A stretch of 64,000 nucleotides of DNA. It comes from Macrothele yani (taxonomy: Eukaryota; Arthropoda; Arachnida; Araneae; Macrothelidae). Position numbers and translations under genes: made by a program. This document shows, in pieces, positions 1 through 9,728 of the stretch (its first letter is position 1; each line of letters starts with the position of its first letter). Location: the NCBI GenBank assembly GCA_039090855.1, contig CM077022.1, positions 70,642,971 to 70,706,970 of the forward strand, in the 5' to 3' direction. The notes beneath the pieces are model-generated. The model was not told where the DNA came from. It worked only from the letters and a program-made list of their open reading frames with translations, and did not search any database.

Positions 1-94
1 GATTGTGGCATATGTGTAAAATATGTACTTTGATAGAACAATTGTCTTTTCTCATGAATATAAAGCTGTCTAGCTAGCAGAAAAAAACCTTTAT

Positions 95-140
95 CTGCCA
101 GGGAAGAACTGTGTGATCACACACAGTTCTTCCCTGGCAG
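95..140. repeat. Near-perfect inverted repeat (hairpin)
   Basis: Two perfectly complementary 21-bp arms (95-115 and 120-140) separated by only 4 bases (ATCA). The arms contain CCAGGGAAGAACTG and its complement. A third partial copy (CAGGAAAGAACTGTG) follows directly at 138-152. No known element was recognised. Confidence 0.85.
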
Positions 141-413
141 GAAAGAACTGTGACTTTGTTCAAAGCAGTGTTCAGAGGAAAGAGGGCAATTCTGTTAGAA
201 TAAATATTCCAAAATATGACCTGCCAAGTACATTTTGTGGTTGCCCTGTGTTCATTTATGTTTTAGGGTAAGCCAATTGCTCTTCACTCCTTGAGTATGC
301 GCCAGTCATGGTATCTCGTTCAAAGATACCAAAAATCCAGGTGCCCTCAACAAAATGACCGCAGTTGTACTTCCGCTTCGTCTACTTCCATATGATTCGA
401 CCACCACCAAGCC

Positions 414-635
414 TTTTTTTTTTTTTTAATTGGAGGTTTAACGACCATCGTGAGCAACTCAATGGGCTATAAGCAGTCGCCCGTCCTTAATTTAGGGTCA
501 CTGGTTCCAGGGAAGGGAGAGAGCCAGTGCCGTAAGACAAACACAACATCCATGCCTCACCGGGATTCGAACCCGGACCCCTTACGGACAAATGATCAGA
601 GGCCATCGCTTAGACCACTGCGCCACCGGGGCGGC
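414..635 (-). repeat. tRNA-derived SINE, family 1, copy 1
   Basis: A full-length copy in minus orientation. Read on the minus strand it has a tRNA-like head with an A box (TGGCGCAGTGG) and a B box (GGTTCGAATCC), a conserved body and a poly(A) tail, seen here as T at 414-427. AAGCC occurs on both sides (409-413 and 637-641), a short target-site duplication. Confidence 0.92.
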
Positions 636-1094
636 AAAGCCTTCCTTCCTCACAATGCAAGGCTACCACAAGTGGAGGAGAGTTGAAGTGGTACAGTGGC
701 GCCATTCTATCATTGCTTTCGAAAACTAGCTCTGGGCCGAATGTGGAAGTTTAGCCAAAACCTGTACATATCAGTTTTTTGAAATTTTTAGCCAAATAAT
801 TTAGGAGGCTAAAATACACATTTACCAAAATATTTCATCAAATTCCCACAATAGTGAATCTGTGTGAATAAAAAAGAACAAGCATAAATTCTACCATCAT
901 TAATACAACAAAGGGATTCACTGGGGCACCATAAAAAAAATCTCACACAAGAAATGGCCCAAAAAGAGTATTAGCATGAAATTATTAAAACCATTTATCT
1001 AAACAGCTACTGCTACATTTTATGTTACACCTATTTTGAAGTAAATTTGTTTTTGCTTTTTCACCAGAATTTTTTCAATATTTACAAAAATATT
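636..1094. other. 3' flank of the ASB3-like gene
   Basis: AT-rich sequence with no convincing gene. It lies just downstream of the minus-strand ASB3-like stop codon and probably holds its 3' UTR. I could not pick a polyadenylation signal with confidence. Confidence 0.4.
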
Positions 1095-2793
1095 TCAGTA
1101 ATAGAACACACGATCACATGATGCACCGTGCTCTCTCTCTTCATTTAGCTCACTGTATAGGAGATATTCTTTCACAATTCTCGGCAAATAGAGATGATGG
1201 ATTGCTTCTCTGAATGAGAAATGGCCATGCGCAAAAATCACTTGTCGTATTTTTATGCGACAAGCATTTTTCAGAGACGAAGGTTTATTTACCTGTTGTA
1301 GGATAGCCTTCCACTTTTCATTGTACCCCGCAATGGTATAGCAGTAAGGTTCCAATTGGCAGCACAATTTAAAAACATCGTAGAAAAGCTGCTGCACAGG
1401 TCGACAGACCACCATAAACTGAAGGAGAAGTTCTAAAACTTTGAGGAATGCCTCATAGCTAACAGACGAAAAAACACTGCCTAAGTAAATCAAAATAGTT
1501 TCATAATTGTAATTTCTTTGTTGGAAAATCAGATGAGGGTCAGAGCCATACATGAGCAGCTTCTTAGTGGAATTATAGTTATACAATGACAAAAGCAAGC
1601 ACTCACTTGGACAGATGCCATTTGGTCGGCGACTGATGTCCCAGCCGTGCTCAATAAGCAAGCCAAATGCTTTCCAGGATCTATTACACAACGCACTCAG
1701 AGCTGGTGGAAAAGAAAGCTTTTGTTGAACTCCATTCCTGTTAACTATGTTGCATAAAACCGGATTTACGCTGGCTCCATAATCCAGTAAAATCTTCATG
1801 GAGTCCAAGTCTTCTACAGCTGCAGCATATGACAAGGAGTTTTGGTAAATTGTAAGCTGCCCATTGCAAACAGAAGGGCGATGGCACAAATTAATTTTCT
1901 GCTGGCCAGAAATTTTATGCACATTGTCAACTGGAAAACCTAATGAAAGGAGCTTTTTAAGTGCATCATGGCTTCTCTTTTGAATGGCTGCTTGCAAAGG
2001 ACACGCATAATCAAAGGAAACAGAGTCTGCACAATGTACAAGATGCCGGAGATCCATCTTGTCCAACAACAGGTTAATACACTCTGCATGATTACCATAA
2101 ATGGCAAAATGAAGAGCAGTAAGAGAGGCCGCTGAAAAGGTATTTACCTTCAAGTTAGGATCTGCTCCAAATCTGAGGAGTATTTGCACACATTCCGCAC
2201 GACCATTCCTAGCAGCATCCATCAGTGGGGTAAAACCAAACTTGTTACGCAAATCAATGACTTCCTTCTGTCCTCTTTCCACGGCCACTTGAAGAAGTTT
2301 TTCTAAACAGCCAATCTGACAATAATTTGCAGCCAAATAAACAGGTGTCACCCCATCTATATTTCGGGGGTGGAGATGCGCCTGCCTGAAGAAGGCAATC
2401 AACTATTTCCCAGTGACCCTCAAAGGCAGCAACATGCACGGGATTCCGTCCAAAGTTGTCACAGAGATCAGGATCAGCGTGGCCAGAGCTCAGCAGTGTA
2501 GCAACAACATCTAAATTACCATTCTTTGCAGCACACAACAAAGGAGTTCTGCCTTGCTTGTCACTCATATTGGCATTTGCACCATATTGCAAAAGTAAAC
2601 AGACAGCTTCTTTTACCCCTTCCATACACTTACATTGGCATACGACATGAAGGGGAGTTTCACCACACCAAGACTGCTGATTAACTTCATTAGCATCACT
2701 TTTCAGGAGTTCTTCTAAGCATTGTTCTATGGGATGTGCTGCTGCTTCGTGCAGTGAAGTCCAACCTCTGTTCTCAAGTAACACAGCAGCCAT
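1095..2793 (-). CDS. ASB3-like ankyrin repeat and SOCS-box protein, with a 1-base frameshift
   Basis: ASB proteins are substrate-recognition subunits of Cullin-5 ubiquitin ligases: ankyrin repeats bind the substrate and the C-terminal SOCS box recruits Elongin B/C. The reading frame from 2793 (start MAAVLLENRGW) encodes successive ankyrin repeats (GETPLHVV, GRTPLLCAAKNG, GRNPVHVAAFEGH). Near 2366-2370 it meets a run of five G (C on the coding strand), where the frame breaks. The second frame continues the same repeat (IDGVTPVYLAANY), then FGFTPLMDAARNG and LTALHFAIYGNH, and ends in a SOCS-box-like segment (LPRIVKEYLLYSELN). Counting four C instead of five gives one frame of about 565 codons, close to ASB3 length. 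The early NRGW..LHEAA and the C-terminal residues resemble ASB3 most. There is no intron inside. An upstream intron is possible, because TATAG lies at 2811-2815 in acceptor orientation. It could be a real gene with a sequencing or assembly indel, or a recently disabled retrocopy. Confidence 0.85.
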
Positions 2794-3450
2794 ACCACCG
2801 AACTTTTTACCTATATTTTAAAAATGGTAAAATTTTAGGGAAAACCCAGTGGAAAATTAAAAAATATATGTACAAATCAAAATTACGTACACACGGTATC
2901 AAATTAATTCGTTCAACTAACATCCCATCTTTCGCCGAGACGGTGACGCCTGATAGTACTAAAGGTAGTGGCTACTGGCTAGAGCAGTTTCAATGGATCA
3001 CAAGGTTCTTGACTTCTAGTTCTCGGTTCTCGGATGGCTCTCGCCTTTTCTCGCGTTCTCGGCTCTCGCACTATCATTTTTCGCGGTTTACGGTGTTATG
3101 TTTTACATAGCTTCAGAGATATGGTACAGTGTACACACCAAAGACCTTGGGTACACATATACACAAGCAGCCCTTTCCGCTATGAAACTTATATTTCTAA
3201 AACTCAGATATAATTACAAAAAAGTAAAAACAGCGAATTACGATTTTTGAATCAATATGTATCATGAAATGTGTATATGGTTATTCAAACACTGTTAGAT
3301 TATGGTTCCACCTAAAATATCTGCCTTATGTTTCCAATGGTAAAACTTCTTTACATATTTTCTTCGCAATTAAGGTGGACGTCGAGTAATTTTGCTTCTT
3401 ATGAGGATGTAGCACATGACGTCATCGAGAAGTTTCAATGAAGTGGCAAC
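2794..3450. other. Upstream flank of the ASB3-like gene
   Basis: Not coding by my reading. It contains a TTCTCGG/CTCTCGC-rich simple-sequence stretch (about 3015-3070). At about 3330-3412 there is a fragment sharing GGTGGACGTCGAGTAATTTT in inverted orientation with the fold-back element at 9229-9655. The region may hold the promoter or a first intron of the ASB3-like gene, but no core-promoter motif is convincing. Confidence 0.4.
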
Positions 3451-3519
3451 AGGACAGCCTGCTATGCTTGTCCTTCAGTCCCTGCAAGTTACTAAAAGAC
3501 AAGCATAGCCGGCTGTCCT
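3451..3519. repeat. Hairpin with 22-bp arms
   Basis: Arms 3451-3472 and 3498-3519 are complementary at 21 of 22 positions (core GCTATGCTTGTC / GACAAGCATAGC), around a 25-base loop. The shape is like a small RNA precursor or the remains of a fold-back element. Nothing shows that it is transcribed. Confidence 0.75.
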
Positions 3520-3717
3520 GCACTTAGTGTGTAAAGTGCATTCATTAGCGGTTGGTGTTTATAAAAATTTGAATTGCGGTAATGAAGGACATAAAGACCT
3601 TTAGTCTTTATTTAGTAAGTCTTTTATGGGGCGCCTGCAGCAAATTTTTCAAGGGGGATCAAGTGTACTTAATTAAGGTTTGGCTAATACTGTATGTAGA
3701 AAACAGTAATTCGTGAA

Positions 3718-3941
3718 TTTTTTTTTTTTTTTGATTGGAGGTTTAACGACCACCGTGAGCAACTCAATGGGCTATAAGCAGTCGCCCGTCCCTAATTTAG
3801 GGTCACTGGTTCCAGGGAAGGGAGAGAGCCAGTGCCGTAAGACAAACACAACATCCATGCCTGACCGGGATTCGAACCCGGACCCCTTATGGACGAATGA
3901 TCAGAGGCCAGCGCCTTAGACCACTGCGCCACCGGGGCGGC
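3718..3941 (-). repeat. tRNA-derived SINE, family 1, copy 2
   Basis: A full-length minus-orientation copy with intact A and B boxes. The 10-bp target-site duplication AATTCGTGAA is exact at 3708-3717 and 3942-3951, so this insertion is fairly young. Confidence 0.95.
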
Positions 3942-3962
3942 AATTCGTGAAAATGAAAGATT

Positions 3963-4025
3963 AATACTATTACTACTAGTTACTTACTACACTAGAACAC
4001 TACTACTACTATTATTATTATTAAT
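3963..4025. repeat. ACT/ATT-rich microsatellite
   Basis: Degenerate trinucleotide repeat (ACTACTACT then ATTATTATT) between two SINE copies. Confidence 0.7.
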
Positions 4026-4113
4026 TGATGCTGCTCTTAAAGAAAGTGTATGTTAGCCTTTTAAAATCAGCACAGACCACCCTGAGCGAAAATTGTTTGG
4101 GCGTACTACCTTA

Positions 4114-4343
4114 TTTTTTTTTATTTTTTTTTTTAATTGGAGGTTTAACGACCACCGTGAGCAACTCAATGGGCTATAAGCAGTCGCCCGTCCCTAATTT
4201 AGGGTCGCTGGTTCCAGGGAAGGGAGAGAGCCAGTGCCGTAAGACAAACACAACATCCATGCCTGACCGGGATTCGAACCCGGACCCTTTACGGACGAAT
4301 GATCAGAGGCCAGCGCCTTAGACCACTGCGCCACCGGGGCGGC
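4114..4343 (-). repeat. tRNA-derived SINE, family 1, copy 3
   Basis: A full-length minus-orientation copy. The exact 12-bp target-site duplication CGTACTACCTTA lies at 4102-4113 and 4344-4355. Its right flank (4344-4398) is repeated again beyond copy 4. Confidence 0.95.
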
Positions 4344-4395
4344 CGTACTACCTTACCGTTTGCTAGGTTTTCCGCTTTCACGTATCGTTTTCCAA

Positions 4396-4398
<3 letters not shown>

Positions 4399-4426
<28 letters not shown>

Positions 4427-4632
4427 TTGGAGGTTTAACGACCACCGTGAGCAACTCAACGGGCTATAAGCAGTCGCCCGTCCCTAATTTAGGGTCACTG
4501 GTTCCAGGGAAGGGAGAGAGCCAGTGCCGTAAGACAAACACAACATCCATGCCTCACCGGGATTCGAACCCGGACCCCGTTCGGACGAATGATCAGAGGC
4601 CATCGCTTAGACCACTGCGCCACCGGGGCGGC
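4399..4632 (-). repeat. tRNA-derived SINE, family 1, copy 4, with 55-bp flanking direct repeats
   Basis: A full-length minus-orientation copy with an unusually long poly(T) (4399-4425). It is bounded by exact 55-bp direct repeats (4344-4398 and 4633-4687), far longer than the 5-13 bp duplications around its neighbours. It differs from copy 3 at several diagnostic positions (for example CTCACC versus CTGACC before the B box), so it is not a simple recent duplicate of copy 3. Confidence 0.93.
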
Positions 4633-4913
4633 CGTACTACCTTACCGTTTGCTAGGTTTTCCGCTTTCACGTATCGTTTTCCAATTCCAAATTTCCAATA
4701 AAATTGGAATATTAATATAAACGCCCTGAATTCCATCTTTCCTTGTGGTCCAGTTCTGCGAGTGTAAAAAAAAAGTAATAAATAAAATAAAATAAAGAGA
4801 AAAATAATTCTACAGAGGAGGTCAAGTGACCCCCCCCCCTTCCTCGTCGGCGCCCATGAAGTCTTTTTCAGGCTATTAGCTGCTGTCTCTGAAGGCAGTA
4901 CCGAAAAATTCGT

Positions 4914-5136
4914 GCCGCCCCGGTGGCGCAGTGGTCTAAAGGCGCTGGCCTCTGATCATTCGTCCGTAAGGGGTCCGGGTTCGAATCCCGGTCAGGCATG
5001 GATGTTGTGTTTGTCTTACGGCACTGGCTCTTTCCCTTCCCTGGAACCAGTCACCCAAAATTCGGGACGGGCGACTGCTCATAGCCCATTTGAGTTGCTC
5101 ACGGTGGTCGTTAAACCTCCAATCAAAAAAAAAAAA
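4914..5136 (+). repeat. tRNA-derived SINE, family 1, copy 5
   Basis: A full-length plus-orientation copy: GCCGCCCCGGTGGCGCAG head, B box GGTTCGAATCC, and a poly(A) tail. AAAATTCG occurs on both sides, consistent with a short duplication merging into the tail. Confidence 0.92.
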
Positions 5137-5610
5137 TTCGCTTATGTGCCAAACGAAAGGAGATCGCTTTCCAGAGCTTAGAAAACACTTTTTATAGAAG
5201 AGTTAGACTCTTCAAAGACAGAGAACCTTTTAAATGTTACTTTTATCCAGAAACCACTAATTTCTGGATAAATCGGTGATTTCTGGTACAGCAGAGAAAC
5301 TATCTTTTACTTGTTCAAACGCTATTAGAGTGCACTTATTGGGCCAGGTGTTTCATTCGTTGATTCAAAGTTCTCAAGTTGAATTTAAAAGGTGTTTTTT
5401 GCGTAGGTTTTTTTGCTACTGACTATTTTCTTATAGAGCAACTTTTAGTTTGTCTCTCAGTCAAAATATTTCTTAAATAAACGCTTCAGTCCCCAATCGA
5501 CACTTCTGTGCACGTGTTTTTTTTTTTTTTTCTTTACTTCAGGGACTTCTTTTCAGAAAGTTCCTGGTTGATCTAGGGGTGCTGAAACTTTTTATAGGGC
5601 TGAAGGTTAA
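5137..5610. repeat. Dispersed repeat, first of two direct copies
   Basis: The part around 5165-5275 (GAGCTTAGAAA, GAAGAGTTA, AGAACCTTT, TTTATCCA) recurs in the same order and orientation at about 8428-8525. Both copies have attracted family-1 SINEs. The rest is AT-rich with a poly(T) at 5517-5531. No gene seen. Confidence 0.6.
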
Positions 5611-5619
5611 TTTGTTAGC

Positions 5620-7710
5620 AAACCTGACTTTTAGTAAGAAGCACGGTGTATGATAGTCAGGTGATACGACTCTGGAAACAAAAATCGCCTGTTAATGTCA
5701 CTTGTCACTAGGTGGAGCGACGAACGTGTGGGCCGACGATTTGATGCAACCTATGGCAGAAACATTCGTGTTTTACGAATGCTATTTTGCTTGGAATTAA
5801 AAAAATAATAACCTGGAACGCTTCGCAAACATGCACTTTTGTGCCTATCACATGGAATTTGTCAAATAAGCGTTATATATATATATATATATTTGCCCAC
5901 AGAGGGATTACTCTAACGTGAAGATTTCTGAGCAGACGATGCAGAGTTTTTTACTGAAGCAATAGAGAATAGACCCTTTATCGTCCAAAAAATTGCACTT
6001 CTTGTAAAATGAGATCGTGCTGTACATTCGGAGGAGCAATTTATCAGTTTTTGCGTAAGTCATTGGAGCATCGTTAACGAAAACTGCCGATTTTGAAAAC
6101 TTGCCGAAATTTTCGCAAAAAATAATCTTGATTAATCTTCAGCTCGAGAAATCATGTTTTCATTTAGTAATAAACAATATATCTTACATATTTGTTTTAT
6201 TTTTGTACGTAATCATGCTAATGAATAAGGCGCTCCCTCCATCTGTGCTGGCGATGACGGCAGAGAACGTGCACCGTGGCAAAATGGTTGCTTTTTCTCG
6301 GCGGAGATTTCCCCGACCTGCGTGCATATATTACGAAGAACATATTTTATATCAAGGGATATAATTTGTGATCCTACATTTAAGCAACGGTTAATGCTTT
6401 TAACGTAAATTTTTACACATTGTAAGCTGTGGAAAAATGTACCACATCCTAATGCTTGCCGCCATTTTCCGTGTTACATATTAAGCCTTAATAAGAGACA
6501 CGAACTTACTTTTAAGCAGTAACAAACTCCATTCGAGAACATAAACTTTTTATTTCATAACAATGATTCGTCCGCCTCACAACCAAGGAGGTTAGAAGAA
6601 GAGGAGGTGAAGTGACCCGTTTTGAGTGAAGCCAAAACAGAAATAGACCAGCTGTTTCTGTCCTCTCTCTGAGGTGGTGGGAGTCTGCGCTGCAGGAGTT
6701 CGGGAACGTGACGTCACTTCCTGTGGCTTAAGCAGTTTTGCTTAGCGCATGCAAACCAAAGATGGAAAGAAGGCATATTTCGTTCTTATTTCTTAACATT
6801 AGGCTTTTTGGTTATATTTTAAACATGCACATGAGCAGTATACATGGTTACTTACATATGAACAGTAAGTAACCATGCGCACTATGCACTTCCGCTCAAA
6901 AAATCATTATTTTGTTGAATTTTTTAAAGAAATACCAACACATATTTTCCTGTTTTTTCTGGAAATTTTTTATTATAGGAATGAATATTTCAGCTTCGAT
7001 TTTTTTCATGCCTGTATGGGTAGAGTAAGGTCCGAAAATCCCGTTCAAAATCGAGATTTTCCCATAGAGATATACAGGAGATTCTTAGGTTGGGCGCATT
7101 GACGTAGTCAGCTGATAAAAAGTGGCGTCACGCCAGAAGCACAGAGAGAGGGGCTGATGTCACCTCCTCATACATCTAACCTCCTTGTTCACAACAACTT
7201 CGCCATTACCATACATACCTCATTACCACAACGTCCCTAGTAATTCTTTATTATGTTACAGTTGGGTCAATAAAGGCTGATACAAGTTCTTTATATGCTG
7301 CATAACCTGTCCGATAACCTATAGTTCGGTACAAATTTTGTTCGCCCATACCTAAAACAGAACTGAACAGATTCTAGTCCGACATTTAGCTACACTATAA
7401 ATGTATCTCCCATTAAGTAAAAACAGAGTTGACGTACTTTACCTTCTGTATGGAAACTTCAAATTTTCTGGAACTCCATACAAATAATTACACAAAGTAA
7501 TAAATAAAAAATACTCAAGATAAATACCGATTTTGCACTGATGAAATCATAAACACCATGTAATCCTATGATGGTTAGGGTGAACGATCGGCCCACAAAA
7601 TTCCTTAACGCCCACTGGCGAGTTGTGACATTAACAGTCCGTTTTCAAACTGTTGACAGCACGGAGAGTAGTATCACCTGACTTATCATACACCGTGGTC
7701 AGAATAAAAT
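5620..7710. repeat. Inverted-repeat-bounded region with a smaller element inside
   Basis: About 130 bp at 5635-5760 (CGGTGTATGATAGTCAGGTGA, TGTTAATGTCAC, GTGGGCCGA) recurs inverted at 7570-7705. The two arms face each other 1.8 kb apart, as in a decayed non-autonomous DNA transposon. The interior holds an (AT)n run near 5874-5892, no recognisable transposase, and a second inverted-repeat element at 6583-7185. Confidence 0.5.
6583..7185. mobile_element. Putative non-autonomous DNA element with CAAGGAGGTTAGA termini
   Basis: The left end CAAGGAGGTTAGA and right end TCTAACCTCCTTG are exact complements. GAGGAGGTGA / TCACCTCCTC extends the similarity inward. TCACAAC occurs just outside the left end and one base beyond the right end, a plausible 7-bp duplication. 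No coding capacity was recognised; the short open frame at 6875-7102 matches nothing I know. Confidence 0.55.
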
Positions 7711-7761
7711 CTTTGGCTCTTCTGTATTTTTTAGAGCTCCAGCACACCGTTTCCCTTGCTC

Positions 7762-7797
<36 letters not shown>

Positions 7798-8192
7798 AAA
7801 TTTTCGGCTTTTCACGTTTAAAGTTATTAGGCTTTCGGTTTTGGAGTTTTTTAGTTTACTACTTTGTTCTATATGATATTTCCTTCCCAAACTACCGCCG
7901 ATTTTATTTTTAGTATACCTGGTTTTTTACCTGGAGCTGAAGAAAAAAAATGCAAATAATGGCAAAATTTACGGAAAAATGCAAATTATGGGTAAATTAT
8001 TGTCCAAATAAAATTCTTTTTGGTGTCTAGGTCTGTTTACAGGCCGGTGTTTTGCTGCTAAATTTATTTACGGATAAATAGGTTATAGGGCACAAATCCC
8101 AGCAAAATTATTTTGCTTTTTACCGTAATTTTACGGGGGGGAAAAAAAAGTTTGCTCATTCTTCTAAGGCTTGGAAATCGCTTCCCACAGCT
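7711..8192. other. AT-rich non-coding stretch
   Basis: Poly(T) at about 7765-7795, then AT-rich sequence with no recognised gene or element. Confidence 0.5.
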
Positions 8193-8420
8193 TTTTTTTT
8201 TTTTTTTTTTTTGATTGGAGGTTTAACGACCACCGTGAGCAACTCAATGGGGTATAAGCAGTCGCCCGTCCCTGATTTAGGGTCACTGGTTCCAGGGAAG
8301 GGAGAGAGCCAGTGCCGTAAGACAAACACAACATCCATGCCTCAGCGGGATTTGAACCCGGACCCCTTACGGACGAATGATCAGAGGCCAGCGCCTTAGA
8401 CCACTGCGCCACCAGGGCGG
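8193..8420 (-). repeat. tRNA-derived SINE, family 1, copy 6
   Basis: A full-length minus-orientation copy. The 13-bp target-site duplication CTTCCCAYAGCTT (8181-8193 and 8421-8433) has one mismatch. The B box carries a change (GGTTCAAATCC). Confidence 0.94.
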
Positions 8421-8526
8421 CTTCCCATAGCTTAGAAAGACACTTTTTGTTGAAGAGTTAAACTCTCAAAAATGCATAGAACCTTTCATGTGTGAGTTTT
8501 ATCCAAATTCAGCGATTCCTGGAAAG

Positions 8527-8746
8527 GCCGCCCCGGTGGCGCAGTGGTCTAAGGCGCTGGCCTCTGATCATTCGTCCGTAAGAGGTCCGGGTTCGAATCC
8601 CGTCAGGCATGGATGTTGTGTTTGTCTTACGGCACTGGCTCTCTCCTTCCCTGGAACCAGTGACCCTAAATTAGGGACGGGCGACTGCTTATAGCCCATT
8701 GAGTTGCTCACGGTGGTCATTAAACCTCCAATCAAAAAAAAAAAAA
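8527..8746 (+). repeat. tRNA-derived SINE, family 1, copy 7
   Basis: A full-length plus-orientation copy. The exact 12-bp target-site duplication ATTCCTGGAAAG lies at 8515-8526 and 8747-8758. Small internal deletions (AATCCCGTCAGG) distinguish it from other copies. Confidence 0.95.
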
Positions 8747-8758
8747 ATTCCTGGAAAG

Positions 8759-9228
8759 AAAGAAAACTTATCTTTTTTTACTCAGGTCTCCGCATCTGGG
8801 AGAAAAGAGAACCTTACTTATTAAGGCAACGTACCTATTTTCTCCATAAATTACTGATTACTCACGAATTTGTGATCGTACTAAATTACCCTGTAAAAGA
8901 ACACCGACGACGAGAAATTGTTATATGCGTCAAAACTTTTATATGCCTCGGACTGTTCTGCGGTAAAGGCACTTTGACCAAAGACGAAGTAATCGAAAAT
9001 ATTTACTATTTGCAGTCGGGAAACCTTCGAAGATACTTGCATTCAGCACATAAGGATCTTTTCCTTCGATCTCTTTAATTTTTTCCAAATACCGCATTTT
9101 GTACTTTGAAATTAAAGTTTCAAAGTAAGACGCCATCATTTCAACGGGGCTGGTCTGTACTCGCTTTGGGGCTAGTTGTCCTTTACTTACGTTACTAAGG
9201 CTCGCTGCTATGCTGAGTCACGTGTCTG
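8759..9228. other. Non-coding stretch between repeats
   Basis: A 124-codon open frame begins inside the SINE tail (8704-9078) and an opposing 66-codon frame lies at 8939-9139. Neither resembles a known protein, and I treat both as chance. No other feature seen. Confidence 0.45.
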
Positions 9229-9655
9229 CTACATCCTCATACTTCCAATAGAAAAACTTGTGTACACATTTCCTGCACAATTAGTGTGTTCCCAAGTATG
9301 AAAATTTTAACATCGATTAAAAATAATTTCAGATTATAACTTGGAATACTTAATATTTTCTAAAACATAACCATAATTATATTAAAAATAAATAACTTCT
9401 CCTTTGCTGGTGTTGAAACCATAAAAAAGATGGCGCTACCTGTACTTTGATGACGTCAGTAGACAAACAAATGCTGAATTGCATAATTATGGTTACGTTT
9501 TAGAAAATATTAAGTATTTCAAGTTATAAAATGAAGCTATTTTAATCGATGTTCAAATGTTCATCCTTGGAAAAGCATTAATTGTGAAGAAAATGTGTAC
9601 AGAAATTTTTCCATTGAAAGTATAGGAAGCAAAATTACTCGACGTCCACCTTAAT
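9229..9655. mobile_element. Fold-back element with ~170-bp arms
   Basis: Left arm about 9229-9400 (ACTTCCAATAGAAAAAC, TTAATATTTTCTAAAACATA) recurs inverted at about 9480-9655 (TACGTTTTAGAAAATATTAA, TTTTTCCATTGAAAGT), around a short loop. Related fragments lie at about 3330-3412 and 11205-11250, so this is a repeated family. No protein is encoded. Confidence 0.75.
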
Positions 9656-9671
9656 GTATTCCCAAGGACGA

Positions 9672-9728
9672 TTTTTTTTGTTCGGAGGTATAACGACCAC
9701 CGTGAGCAACTCGATGGGCTATAAGCAG
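9672..9728 (-). repeat. tRNA-derived SINE, family 1, copy 8 (tail-side piece of a split copy)
   Basis: The 3' part of a minus-orientation SINE, interrupted after ATAAGCAG by a DNA element. The same SINE resumes at 10852 with the duplicated ATAAGCAG. Confidence 0.93.

Noticed and set aside
450..686. Repeated 60-135 codon frames beginning MSNSMGYKQSPV or similar, found at many places up to 12.5 kb
   Set aside because: They are translations of the SINE in its antisense direction, not a protein family.
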